Positions 1 through 10,169 are shown, counted from the first letter of the stretch. The stretch is 34,380 nucleotides of DNA from Acidobacteriota bacterium (GCA_023384575.1 JAHDVP010000014.1:82452-116831); one strand, 5' to 3'. The notes: a model not told the origin generated them from the letters alone. Numbers and translations are program-made.

Positions 1-424
1 GCCGGCCGGCCCGCGAACGGTAGACGCGGCTGTCGCCGACGTGGGCGATCACGGGCACGTGCCCCGGACGCAGCAGCACGCCTGACGCGGTCGTCGCCAT
101 GCCGCGCAGTTCGCCGCGCCGGGCCATTTCCTCGCCGAGGCGCCGGTTGGCCAGACGGAACGCCGTGCGAAGCCGGTTGGCATCGAGGCTGAGGGCCGGA
201 TCGAACGGCACCGGCCACGTCCGGTCACGCCCGGCCTCGGCCGTCTCGGCGACGAACGCCTCGATCGTGTCCACGGCCAGTCGCGAGGCCACCTCGCCGG
301 CCACGTGGCCGCCCATGCCGTCGGCGACCACGAACAGTCCGACGTCGGGCTTGGCCGCGTAACTGTCCTCGTTGCCGGAGCGGCGCACGCCGGGGTGGGA
401 CGCCGCGGCCCACGAATACTGCAT
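1..424 (-). CDS. PP2C-family Ser/Thr protein phosphatase, 3' end cut by window edge
   Basis: This is the N-terminal 141 codons of a PP2C (PPM) metal-dependent protein phosphatase; the rest lies beyond base 1. The protein begins MQYSWAAASHPGVRRSGNED, and the RxxNEDS element near residue 15 is the usual first PP2C motif. It is followed by VVADGMGGHVAGE near residues 33-45, which carries the metal-binding Asp and the DGMGGH motif. The visible end has HVGDSRVYR, another family motif. Bacterial members (Stp/PrpC type) remove phosphate from Hanks-type kinase targets in the cytoplasm. The ATG at 424 lies 22 bases after the atpC stop in the same direction, so the gene may be the last one of the ATP synthase operon. 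A GAGGG stretch lies about 13 bases upstream of the start. Family assignment is firm; the substrate is unknown. Confidence 0.9.
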   Translation of the reverse strand, partial: MQYSWAAASHPGVRRSGNEDSYAAKPDVGLFVVADGMGGHVAGEVASRLAVDTIEAFVAETAEAGRDRTWPVPFDPALSLDANRLRTAFRLANRRLGEEMARRGELRGMATTASGVLLRPGHVPVIAHVGDSRVYRSRAGR

Positions 425-446
425 GGGAGACCGGCTGCCCTCGGGG

Positions 447-869
447 TCAGCCGCGCGTGCGGCCGCGCGTCGCGACTCGCAGCCGGACCATCTGCTTGAG
501 CATCGAGAGCCGCGCGATCTCCACGTCGCGCTCCGACTTGAGGTGCGCGAGGTTGTCTTCCGCCCGCTTCATCGCCGCCTCGGCCCGCGCGACATCGATC
601 TCCTCGGCCCGCTCCGCGACCCGTGCCATCACGATGACACGGTCCGGCAGGATCTCCGCGATGCCGAACGCCACGGCCAGGTCGGTGCGTTCCTGCCCCC
701 GCCGGTACCACATCGGGCCGACCGAGAGCGAGGCGAGCATCGGCGCGTGCCCGGGCAGCACGCCGAAATAGCCCTGCTCGCCGGGCAACTGGACCTCGTC
801 CACCTCCGCCTGCGCCACGGCATGGTCGGGAGTGACGAGCACGAGCGTGAGGTGCGTGGGCAGGGACAT
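447..869 (-). CDS. atpC: F-type ATP synthase epsilon subunit
   Basis: This 140-residue protein is the epsilon subunit of the F1 part of ATP synthase, a central-stalk protein that couples rotation to catalysis and can inhibit ATP hydrolysis. The N-terminal half is the beta-sandwich domain, with the family-typical run PGEQGYFGVLPGHAPMLASL near residues 29-48. The C-terminal half (about 88-140) is charged and helical, as expected for the two-helix regulatory domain. The length is normal for the family. The ATG at 869 lies 3 bases after the atpD stop, so the two are probably translationally coupled. Gene order beta-epsilon is the standard one. Confidence 0.96.
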   Translation of the reverse strand: MSLPTHLTLVLVTPDHAVAQAEVDEVQLPGEQGYFGVLPGHAPMLASLSVGPMWYRRGQERTDLAVAFGIAEILPDRVIVMARVAERAEEIDVARAEAAMKRAEDNLAHLKSERDVEIARLSMLKQMVRLRVATRGRTRG

Positions 870-872
870 GGC

Positions 873-2345
<1,473 letters not shown>

Positions 2346-3212
2346 CTAGAGCGCCTCGGCGCCCGACACGACCTCGATGATCTCGCGCGTGATCGCCGCC
2401 TGCCGTACCTTGTTCATGTAGAGCGTGAGCTGGTTGATGACCTCGGTCGAGTTGCGCGTCGCCGCGTCCATCGCCGTCATGCGGGCCGCGTGCTCGGCCG
2501 CGCCCGCCTCGAGCAGCGCCCGGTAGACCTCGAACTCCACGAAGCGCGGAAGCAGCGTGTCGAGCAGCGCCTGCGGCGACGGCTCGTAGATGTAGTCGAC
2601 CGGCGTCGTCGCCTCGCCCTCGCCGAGGTGCGGCAGCGGCAGCAGCTTCTCGACGATGACCCGCTGCTGCAGGATCGACTTGAACTCGTTGTAGATCACG
2701 TACACGCCGTCGAGCTCGCCCGCGACGAAGGCCCCGAGCGGGCCCTTCACGATCGCCTGCGCGTCCTCGTAGGTCGCGCGCGGCAGCACGTTGGTCGCTT
2801 CGTACACCGGGCGGTAGCCGCGGCGCCAGAAGAACTCCCGCCCCTTGCGGCCGATGAGCAGCAGCGAGACCTCCTGCTGCTGCCGGTCGATCAGGAACTG
2901 GCTCGCGGCCTTCAGCAGGTTCGTGTTGTACCCGCCGCACAATCCCTTGTCGGCCGTGATCACGATCGCCGCGACCCGCGCGCCCGCCCGCGCGTCGTCG
3001 CGTTCGGCCAGCAGAGGGTGCAGCGACGAGTCGACGCGCGTTGCGAGGCTCCGGATCACGTGCAGCGTCTGCTGAGCGAACGGACGCGCACCGAGCACGC
3101 GCTCCTGCGACTTGCGCAGGCGCGAGGCGGCGATCATCTTCATCGCCTTCGTGATCTGCTGCGTCGACTTGACCGAGCGGATCCGGCGGCGGAGGTCGAT
3201 CAGGGATGGCAT
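2346..3212 (-). CDS. atpG: F-type ATP synthase gamma subunit
   Basis: This 288-residue protein is the rotor shaft of F1. The N terminus MPSLIDLRRRIRSVKSTQQI and the following TKAMKMIAASRLRKSQ form the conserved N-terminal helix. The middle carries ITADKGLCGGYNTNL (about residues 84-98), a family hallmark. The C-terminal helix ends with the conserved LYMNKVRQAAITREIIEVVSGAEAL region, in which the last part contacts beta. Length is normal. It sits 12 bases after atpA and 12 bases before atpD, in the standard alpha-gamma-beta order. Confidence 0.97.
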   Translation of the reverse strand: MPSLIDLRRRIRSVKSTQQITKAMKMIAASRLRKSQERVLGARPFAQQTLHVIRSLATRVDSSLHPLLAERDDARAGARVAAIVITADKGLCGGYNTNLLKAASQFLIDRQQQEVSLLLIGRKGREFFWRRGYRPVYEATNVLPRATYEDAQAIVKGPLGAFVAGELDGVYVIYNEFKSILQQRVIVEKLLPLPHLGEGEATTPVDYIYEPSPQALLDTLLPRFVEFEVYRALLEAGAAEHAARMTAMDAATRNSTEVINQLTLYMNKVRQAAITREIIEVVSGAEAL

Positions 3213-3224
3213 GCTGGACCCGCG

Positions 3225-4754
<1,530 letters not shown>

Positions 4755-4771
4755 CGATGACCCTTCACACG

Positions 4772-4791
4772 GCCCGGCGCCACGGCCGGGC
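4772..4791 (-). other. Intercistronic stem-loop upstream of atpA
   Basis: GCCCGGC (4772-4778) and GCCGGGC (4785-4791) pair perfectly around a six-base loop in the atpH-atpA gap. The hairpin ends about 17 bases before the atpA start codon on the transcript. There is no run of T after it, so a terminator is unlikely. Structures between atp genes are known in E. coli to affect the relative yield of subunits and mRNA processing; a similar role here is inference. Confidence 0.45.
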
Positions 4792-4808
4792 GGCCGGCCC
4801 GTTGCGCG

Positions 4809-5354
4809 TTACGCGCCCTCTGCCAACGTCTGACGCAGCCGTTCGAGATTCCCGGAGACGCTCCCGTCGTAGACCACACTGCCCATCCGCGTCACGACGC
4901 CGCCGAGGATCGACGGATCCACGCTCGCCGACAGACGCACCTGTTTGCCCGTTGCCGCCGCAAGACTCTCTTCGAGCGCCGCCCGGCGATCGTCGGGAAG
5001 CGGAACGGCCGTCGTCACGTGGGCCTCGACGATCTGCTGGTGCTGCATCAGACGGGCGCGGTAGGCCGTGGCGAGCGGCTCGACGAGCGACAACTCGTCG
5101 CGCTCGGCCAGGATCGTCAGGAGCCTCGACACGATCGGTGAGTAGCCCGCCGTCGACGCCACACCGGCGACCACCGCCGCCTTGCGGGCCGGAGGGACGA
5201 TCGCGCTCGCGATGACCCGCGACAGCTCGCCGTGCGCGGCGACGAGCGCCGCGAACGCCTCGAGGTCGCGTCCGACGACCGCCGGATCGCCCTGGGCCAG
5301 CGCCACGTCGAACAGCGCTCGGGCCTCCTTGGCCGCCCCCGCCCGCCTAGTCAT
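4809..5354 (-). CDS. atpH: F-type ATP synthase delta subunit
   Basis: This 181-residue protein is the delta subunit (OSCP type), which ties the top of F1 to the b/b' peripheral stalk. It has the expected helical N-terminal domain (about residues 8-110, with ARALFDVALAQGD and RLLTILAERDELSLVEPLATAYRARL) and the conserved C-terminal stretch DPSILGGVVTRMGSVVYDGS followed by SGNLERLRQTL. The ATG at 5354 overlaps the end of atpF by 8 bases (the atpF stop TAG lies inside ATGACTAGG), which indicates coupled translation. Order b-delta-alpha is standard. Confidence 0.95.
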   Translation of the reverse strand: MTRRAGAAKEARALFDVALAQGDPAVVGRDLEAFAALVAAHGELSRVIASAIVPPARKAAVVAGVASTAGYSPIVSRLLTILAERDELSLVEPLATAYRARLMQHQQIVEAHVTTAVPLPDDRRAALEESLAAATGKQVRLSASVDPSILGGVVTRMGSVVYDGSVSGNLERLRQTLAEGA

Positions 5355-5973
5355 GCGTCGTCCTCATCTGCACGGCGTACCGGTCGATCAGGCGGTACTG
5401 GTCGTCGGCGGTCATCTGCGCCGCAAGACGCGCCCTCGCGACGTCGACCGCCAGGTGCGCCGTCAGCTCGCCCAGCTCGCGCCGGGCCGTGCGCAGGCGC
5501 CGATCGATCTCGCGGCGCGTCTGCTCGAGGAGCCGCTCGCGCTCGTGCACAGCCTGTTCGCGGATGCGCTCCTGCTCGGCCGCGATCTCTTCGGCGCCTC
5601 GGCGCCGCAGTTCGTCGAGCTCGGCCGGCAGCTGCCGAAGCCGACCTTCGATCTCCTGCAGCCTGATGGTGGCCGTCGCGTTCGTCTCTCGTGCCGTCGC
5701 GAGGTCGGCCGTGATCTGCGCCGAGCGTCGTGCGAGATGCTCGGCGAGCGGCTTTCGCACGAGATAGTAGATTCCGCCAAACAGCAGCGCCGAGTTGACG
5801 ACGCGCGAGAGGAATGCCCCCAGGCTCTCTTCGTGGTGCTCGCCTTCGGTGCCGGCCGCGGCGGCCGAACCCACCAGGACGGGCGCCACGACGAACAGCA
5901 GGGCGATCAACGACAGGACGAGCGCCCACCGGCGCGTCCGGCGCATACGGGGTGTGGGATCGATCGCGTGCAT
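5347..5973 (-). CDS. atpF: F-type ATP synthase subunit b (peripheral stalk), with extra N-terminal hydrophobic segment
   Basis: This 208-residue protein is one of two b-type stalk subunits. The membrane anchor typical of b is at about residues 51-72 (LGAFLSRVVNSALLFGGIYY), followed by KPLAEHLARR and a long charged helix rich in E, R and A that forms the coiled coil. In front of the anchor is a second hydrophobic stretch, about residues 16-40 (WALVLSLIALLFVVAPVLVG then SAAAAG), preceded by arginines. It looks like a signal peptide with cleavage after AAAA, followed by an acidic, His-containing linker. The ATG at 5973 is 11 bases after the b' stop; an alternative ATG is residue 10. A b subunit with such a leader is unusual compared with E. 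coli. Confidence 0.9.
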   Translation of the reverse strand: MHAIDPTPRMRRTRRWALVLSLIALLFVVAPVLVGSAAAAGTEGEHHEESLGAFLSRVVNSALLFGGIYYLVRKPLAEHLARRSAQITADLATARETNATATIRLQEIEGRLRQLPAELDELRRRGAEEIAAEQERIREQAVHERERLLEQTRREIDRRLRTARRELGELTAHLAVDVARARLAAQMTADDQYRLIDRYAVQMRTTHD

Positions 5974-5984
5974 GGCTGGTCGCT

Positions 5985-6410
5985 TCACGAAACGCGCCGG
6001 TCGAGCACCTTCTCGGCGATCTCGCCGCCGAGCTGCTCGGCCTCGGCTGTCAGCCGCGCCTTCGCGGCCTCGGTCTCGGCCCGCAACGATTCCGCCGCCT
6101 GGGCGACGGCCGCCTCTGTCTCGACGCGCGTCTGCTCGAGCAACCGGCCGCGCTCGGCGAGGCCCTCCTGGCGGGAGGCTTCGAGCCCACGATAGACCTC
6201 GGCGCGGGCCGCTGCGGTCTTCGCCTCGAACTCGTCGGTCGCGGCCCGGGCCTCGTGCGCCGCGCGTTCGGCCAGCCCGCGCGCCGACTCGATGGCCGAC
6301 TCGCGCTCGTGCATGACCCGCAGCAGGGGCTTGAACACCAGCGTGTTCAGCAGGAACACGCAGAGCAGGACCGACGCGATAACCCAGAGGACCGAAAGGT
6401 CCAGACTCAC
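5985..6410 (-). CDS. atpF2: F-type ATP synthase subunit b' (second b-type stalk subunit)
   Basis: This 141-residue protein is the first gene of the ATP synthase operon. It has one N-terminal membrane segment (LSVLWVIASVLLCVFLLNTL, about residues 4-23), then VFKPLLRVMHERESAI and a long alanine- and glutamate-rich helix, which is the b/b' stalk pattern. The start was chosen as GTG at 6410 because GGAGGT lies six bases upstream; a longer frame to 6533 would add an unlikely Arg/Cys-rich extension crossing the promoter. Paired b and b' genes are usual in cyanobacteria, many alphaproteobacteria and several other phyla. Which of the two is named b and which b' is a guess based on order and length. 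Confidence 0.9.
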   Translation of the reverse strand: MSLDLSVLWVIASVLLCVFLLNTLVFKPLLRVMHERESAIESARGLAERAAHEARAATDEFEAKTAAARAEVYRGLEASRQEGLAERGRLLEQTRVETEAAVAQAAESLRAETEAAKARLTAEAEQLGGEIAEKVLDRRVS

Positions 6411-6503
6411 GGACAGACCTCCGAGGTTCGGGGGGGCCCGGCACCGTCGGCACCGGGGAACGGGGCCGTTGTCGCTTGACGCCGCGACGCGACAAAACGT
6501 CGA

Positions 6504-6533
6504 AGTATACCGTGTTTCGCCGAGCTCGGGCAA
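6504..6533 (-). promoter_or_regulatory. Likely sigma-70 promoter of the ATP synthase operon
   Basis: On the minus strand TTGCCC (6533-6528) and TATACT (6509-6504) are separated by 18 bases, a good match to housekeeping -35 and -10 boxes. Transcription would start near 6497 and leave a leader of about 87 bases before the b' GTG. The rest of the 189-base gap between selD and b' holds no gene that I can see. Confidence 0.6.
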
Positions 6534-6599
6534 GCCGTCGGGGTGGTGCGCCGACGGGGTGGCGCGTCCGGGGTGAGAGCCCGGCAGGGCGGCACGCGC

Positions 6600-7646
6600 T
6601 CACGTGACGCGGACGGCGCAGGCCGAACGCGCCTCCACCCGGCCGATCCGCTCGATGAGGCCTCCGGCTCCGTGCACGCGTGAGATCGCCTCGCGTTCGC
6701 GCGCGGGATCGAGCGCCACGAGCAGACCGCCCGATGTCTGCGGGTCGTAGAGCAGCGCGCGGTGGTCGTCTCCGATGGCCGGGTCGAGCCCCACTCGTGG
6801 GCCGAAGTACCCGGCGTTGGCCGCGCCTCCACCCGTGCGATTGCGTGCGACGAGCGTCTCTGCGCCCGGCAGGAAGGGCACCCGCGCGCGCTCCACGACG
6901 AGGGTCACCCCGCTCGCCTCCGCCATCTCGACGGCATGGCCGAGCAGGGCGAAGCCCGTGATGTCGGTGCAGGCGTGCACGGCGCCCGGACCGAGGGCGG
7001 CAAACGCTTCGGCCGCGTGGAGGTTCAGCAGGCTCATGCTGGCCACGGCCGGCGCTTCCCACTCGCCGGCCCGTTCGTGCTTGATGGCGGTCGCCACGAT
7101 GCCGGTCCCAATCGCCTTGGTCAGGAGCAGGACGTCACCGGGGCGGGCCCCCGCGTTGGTCCACAGGGCCTGCGGCGACACGAGGCCCGTCACGGCGTAC
7201 CCGAACTTCACCTCGGCGTCCTGCACGGTGTGGCCGCCGAGCAGCGTGACGCCGGCCTCGCGAAGTTTCTCGAACCCTCCACGGAAGATGGCCTTCACCG
7301 AGGACGGGTCGAAGTCCTTCAGGGGGAACGCCGCGATGGCGAGGGCCGTGAGGGGCCGCCCTCCCATGGCGTACACGTCGCTCACGGCATTGGCGGCCGC
7401 GATTTGTCCGTAGTGGAACGGGTCGTCGACGATCGGCGTGAAGAAGTCGACGGTCTGCACGAGCGCGTCGCCGCTCTCGAGCGCGTAGACACCGGCATCG
7501 TCCGCGGTCCGGAAGTCGACGAGGACGCGGGGGTCGGCGGGCACGGGCAGGTCGCTCAACACGTGAGCGAGCTCGCCAGCGGCGAGCTTGCCCGCTCAAC
7601 CGGCGCAGGCCGAGTAGTCCGTGAGTCGTTTCTTGAAGGAGGCCAT
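6600..7646 (-). CDS. selD: Selenophosphate synthetase, a selenoprotein with in-frame UGA at codon 17
   Basis: SelD makes selenophosphate from selenide and ATP, the selenium donor for selenocysteine and selenouridine. The 348-residue product starts MASFKKRLTDYSACAGUAGK. The UGA codon (7598-7596) is codon 17, matching E. coli Cys17, and Lys20 is also kept; E. coli has LTQYSHGAGCGCK here. Without readthrough the frame would begin at MLSDLPVP and lack the catalytic loop. The rest is a normal AIR-synthase-type protein: DDAGVY, VDFFTPIVDDPFHYGQIAA, NAVSDVYAMGGRP, LLGGHTVQDAE, TDITGFALLGH and DPQTSGGLL. A hairpin begins at the UGA. The ATG at 7646 is 4 bases after the parB stop; a TTG five codons upstream is a less likely start. 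No strong ribosome binding site is visible, so coupling to parB is likely. Confidence 0.93.
7564..7598 (-). promoter_or_regulatory. Candidate bacterial SECIS hairpin of selD
   Basis: Reading the selD mRNA from the UGA codon, UGAGCG (7598-7593) pairs with CGCUCA (7569-7564), GGCA is bulged, and AGCUCGCC (7588-7581) pairs with GGCGAGCU (7577-7570) around a GCU loop. That is 14 base pairs, all Watson-Crick. The loop starts 16 bases after the UGA, begins with G, and the UGA forms the base of the stem. These features fit the loose bacterial SECIS pattern recognised by SelB. The hairpin is also coding sequence (KLAAGELAH), so part of the pairing could be incidental. Confidence 0.75.
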
Positions 7647-7650
7647 GGAT

Positions 7651-8514
7651 TCAGGCGCCAACGAGCTGTTCGTAGAGCCGCTGCAGTTCGTCTTCGGAGA
7701 CGAAGTCGATCTCGATTCGCCCTCCTTTCGCCTTTCTCGTGATTCTGACCCTGGTGCCGAGTGTCAGCCGCAATCGTTCCTCGGCGTGTCGCGTGTGAAC
7801 GTCAGGGGCTGCCGGGGCTGGAGGGACGCTGGGGGCGGGCGGGCTCGACGCGCGCCTGACGAGCTGTTCGGTTTCGCGGACGGAGAGCCCGCGGTCGGCC
7901 ACCTGTTGTGCGAGCGCGAGCAGCCGAGAGTCGCCTTCGATGGCCAGCAGGGCCCGGGCGTGTCCCATCTGGAGGGTCCCCGACGCGACCATCTGCTGGG
8001 CCTTAACTGGCAACTTCAACAATCTAATGAAGTTAGCAACTGATGATCTGTCCTTGCCCACGGCGGTGGCGATGGCGTCCTGCGTGAGACCGAACTCCTG
8101 ACCGAGGCGCTGGTAAGCAAGCGCCTCGTCGATGGGGTTGAGGTTCTCGCGCTGGATGTTTTCGATCAGGGCGACTTCGAGCAACCGCTCATCGGGAACC
8201 TCCTTGACGACCACCGGTACTTTGAGCAGGCCGGCGAGCTGGGCGGCCCGCCATCGCCGCTCCCCGGCGATGATCTCGTAGGTTCTGGCAGTCTTCCTGA
8301 CGAGGATTGGCTGGATGACGCCGTTGGCTCTGATGGACTGCGCCAGTTCCGCCAGGCGTTGCTCGTCGAACTGGACGCGTGGCTGGAACCGGTTGGGCTG
8401 CAGGAGATCGAGGTCGACCTCGGTCGGCGTGTCGCGCGCCGGCGTCGTGTCCGGGATGAGGGCGCTCAGGCCGCGGCCGAGGGCTGGTCGCTTGTCTGGC
8501 TTGGCTGTCTTCAT
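7651..8514 (-). CDS. parB: ParB/Spo0J chromosome partitioning protein
   Basis: This 287-residue DNA-binding CTPase binds parS and works with ParA to segregate the origin. The start [20 protein letters not shown] is typical, since the RGLSALI stretch is the usual ParA-contact region of chromosomal ParB. The N-terminal domain shows [12 protein letters not shown] and the CTP-binding [13 protein letters not shown] with [17 protein letters not shown]. The helix-turn-helix is at [21 protein letters not shown] proline-rich linker ([15 protein letters not shown]) precedes the C-terminal dimer domain. ATG 8514 was preferred over a longer frame because it lies 25 bases after the parA stop. Codons at 8002-8049 are strikingly AT-rich compared with the rest of the gene. 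selD follows 4 bases downstream. Confidence 0.96.
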   Translation of the reverse strand: MKTAKPDKRPALGRGLSALIPDTTPARDTPTEVDLDLLQPNRFQPRVQFDEQRLAELAQSIRANGVIQPILVRKTARTYEIIAGERRWRAAQLAGLLKVPVVVKEVPDERLLEVALIENIQRENLNPIDEALAYQRLGQEFGLTQDAIATAVGKDRSSVANFIRLLKLPVKAQQMVASGTLQMGHARALLAIEGDSRLLALAQQVADRGLSVRETEQLVRRASSPPAPSVPPAPAAPDVHTRHAEERLRLTLGTRVRITRKAKGGRIEIDFVSEDELQRLYEQLVGA

Positions 8515-8539
8515 GTCGTGTGTGTCTGGTGCTCGTCGG

Positions 8540-9391
8540 TCATCGCCCGGCGACCGGGTGTGACTGGCGGTGCAGCACTTCTTTCGCCAGCGCGAGGTAG
8601 GCTTCGGCTCCACGCGATCGGACGTCGTAGAGAATGACGGGCAGGCCGTGGCTTGGTGCCTCGCCGAGCCGGATGTTCCGGGGGATGGTGGTGGCGAACA
8701 CCTTCTCGCCGAAGAACTCGCGGATGTCCCGTGCGACCTGCTGGGCGAGGTTGGTGCGTTCGTCGTGCATGGTGAGCAGCACGCCGGCGATGTCGAGATC
8801 CGGGTTGAGTGCCAACCGGACCCGTTTGAGCGTGGCCACCAGGTCCGCCAGCCCCTCGAGGGCGAAGTACTCGCAGTGCAGCGGGATCAGGACGCTGTCG
8901 GCGGCCACGAGTGCATTGAGGGTCAGCAGGCCGAGCGACGGCGGTGTGTCGACGAGGATGTAGTCGTAGCGAGCGCGCACCGGGTGGAGGACGGCCCGCA
9001 GGCGCGATTCACGGTGGTCGACGCCGATGAGCTCGATCTCCGCTCCGGTGAGGTTCCGGTCGGCTGGCACGAGTGTGAGCCCATCGATTCCGGTGCTCAG
9101 CAGAGGCAGGTCGATCGACTCACCATTCGTCGCGGTGAGGCACTCGTAAATGGTGCCGGACTCCCTGGCCTCGGCGCGCCGGCCGAGGCCGCTCGTCAGG
9201 TTGGCCTGCGGGTCGAGGTCGATGGCCAGGACGCGCTGTTCCGCGAGGGCCAGGCAGGCCGCGAGGTTGATAGCGGTGGTCGTCTTGCCGACGCCGCCCT
9301 TCTGGTTCGAGATGGCGATGACCCTGGACGTCTTGACGGCCGAGATTCGATGCGGTTGAGTCAAGGTGTGACCGTCCGTCAAGACGCCCAC
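8540..9391 (-). CDS. parA: ParA/Soj chromosome partitioning ATPase
   Basis: This 283-residue protein is a deviant Walker-type ATPase that binds DNA without sequence specificity and moves ParB-parS complexes. The deviant P-loop KGGVGKTTTAINLA lies near residues 31-44, with the signature lysine at its start. DLDPQANLTSGLG follows, then the Walker B strand YILVDTPPSLGLLTLNAL. The C-terminal half has the family-typical TTIPRNIRLGEAPSHGLPV. The start is a GTG at 9391, which puts about 20 residues before the first beta strand; TTG codons at residues 4 and 10 are alternatives. A promoter and a parS site lie directly upstream, and parB follows. Confidence 0.96.
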   Translation of the reverse strand: MGVLTDGHTLTQPHRISAVKTSRVIAISNQKGGVGKTTTAINLAACLALAEQRVLAIDLDPQANLTSGLGRRAEARESGTIYECLTATNGESIDLPLLSTGIDGLTLVPADRNLTGAEIELIGVDHRESRLRAVLHPVRARYDYILVDTPPSLGLLTLNALVAADSVLIPLHCEYFALEGLADLVATLKRVRLALNPDLDIAGVLLTMHDERTNLAQQVARDIREFFGEKVFATTIPRNIRLGEAPSHGLPVILYDVRSRGAEAYLALAKEVLHRQSHPVAGR

Positions 9392-9474
9392 CCCCGCGGA
9401 GCCCGGCGTCTGATGGGCCTGGACGACCGAAGGTGCTGGCCCAATGATGCCGAGCCTGGGCGGAGCGACGGGTT

Positions 9475-9503
9475 AGGATAATGCCGCGGGGGATCGAGAT
9501 CAA
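9475..9503 (-). promoter_or_regulatory. Likely sigma-70 promoter of parA-parB-selD
   Basis: On the minus strand TTGATC (9503-9498) and TATCCT (9480-9475) are separated by 17 bases; each matches four of six consensus positions. The start of transcription would be near 9468, about 77 bases before the parA GTG. The parS palindrome ends six bases upstream of the -35 box, so bound ParB could affect this promoter. Confidence 0.5.
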
Positions 9504-9509
9504 CCCGCG

Positions 9510-9525
9510 TGTTCCACGTGGAACA
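9510..9525. promoter_or_regulatory. parS centromere site
   Basis: TGTTCCACGTGGAACA is a perfect 16-bp palindrome that matches the conserved bacterial parS consensus (TGTTNCACGTGAAACA) with one change that makes it fully symmetric. It lies between rsmG and parA, about 7-9 kb from the origin region, as expected for an origin-proximal ParB loading site. I saw no second good match in the window. Confidence 0.95.
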
Positions 9526-9530
9526 CTGGC

Positions 9531-10169
9531 TCAAACTTTTCTCAGGCGAACCAACCGGCTCGACAACGAGAGTACCAACGGAACGCTGCCAACCAGCGCC
9601 AATTGCGGTGGCAGGATCGACTCGACCCCTCCGCCTGGTCCGGTGAAGAAGAACACCTCTCCGCCCGGCCGGAGGAAAGCCTGGAGGGCCAACAGCGCCC
9701 TTCGATCCATTCTGACCGCCCTGACGGTGACGAGATCCATCGACTCGTTCATCTCGGGTCGCGACAGTAACTCCTCGAAGCGGGCCGTCTCGACCTGCGC
9801 GTCCTCGAGCCCAAGTTGGCGCACCACCTCGCGAAGAAACGCCGACTTCCTGATCTTCGACTCGACCATCCACAGTCGGCTCGCCGGGAGCATGACTTTC
9901 AGGGGAATCGCCGGTGACCCACCCCCAGACCCCACGTCGAGCAGGTGGCCCGCCGAGGCATCGACGTAGCGCGAGGCCACGACCGGTTCGAGCAGCAGAC
10001 GGTCGACCGCTTCGTCGGGGTCGGTCAGCGACGTGAGGTTGATCTTGCGGTTCCAGACCTGCAACAACTCGAAGTACGCGACGAGCGAGTCGACCGCACT
10101 CGCCCTGAGATCGACGTGCGCCCGCTGCGCACGTCGCACCAGGCGTCGCGCCGTCTCACTCGCGCGCAC
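9531..10169 (-). CDS. rsmG: 16S rRNA (guanine527-N7)-methyltransferase
   Basis: This 212-residue SAM-dependent enzyme (formerly GidB) methylates G527 of 16S rRNA. The N-terminal helix ends in [16 protein letters not shown], the usual lead-in. The SAM-binding motif is [18 protein letters not shown], followed by [25 protein letters not shown] and the later [16 protein letters not shown]. The start was set at GTG 10169, which overlaps the mnmG stop by 14 bases and has AAGGGGA at a suitable distance; a longer frame to 10232 would add an Arg/Gly-rich tail inside mnmG. The mnmG-rsmG pairing is common near bacterial origins. Confidence 0.93.
   Translation of the reverse strand: MRASETARRLVRRAQRAHVDLRASAVDSLVAYFELLQVWNRKINLTSLTDPDEAVDRLLLEPVVASRYVDASAGHLLDVGSGGGSPAIPLKVMLPASRLWMVESKIRKSAFLREVVRQLGLEDAQVETARFEELLSRPEMNESMDLVTVRAVRMDRRALLALQAFLRPGGEVFFFTGPGGGVESILPPQLALVGSVPLVLSLSSRLVRLRKV

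Noticed and set aside
6600-7562. selD starting at the conventional MLSDLPVP codon
   Set aside because: This would delete the catalytic loop including residue 17 and Lys20; the upstream frame matches SelD closely through one UGA.
7596-7598. The selD UGA as a sequencing error or pseudogene mark
   Set aside because: It falls exactly on the catalytic residue, the rest of the gene is intact, and a stable hairpin begins at the codon.
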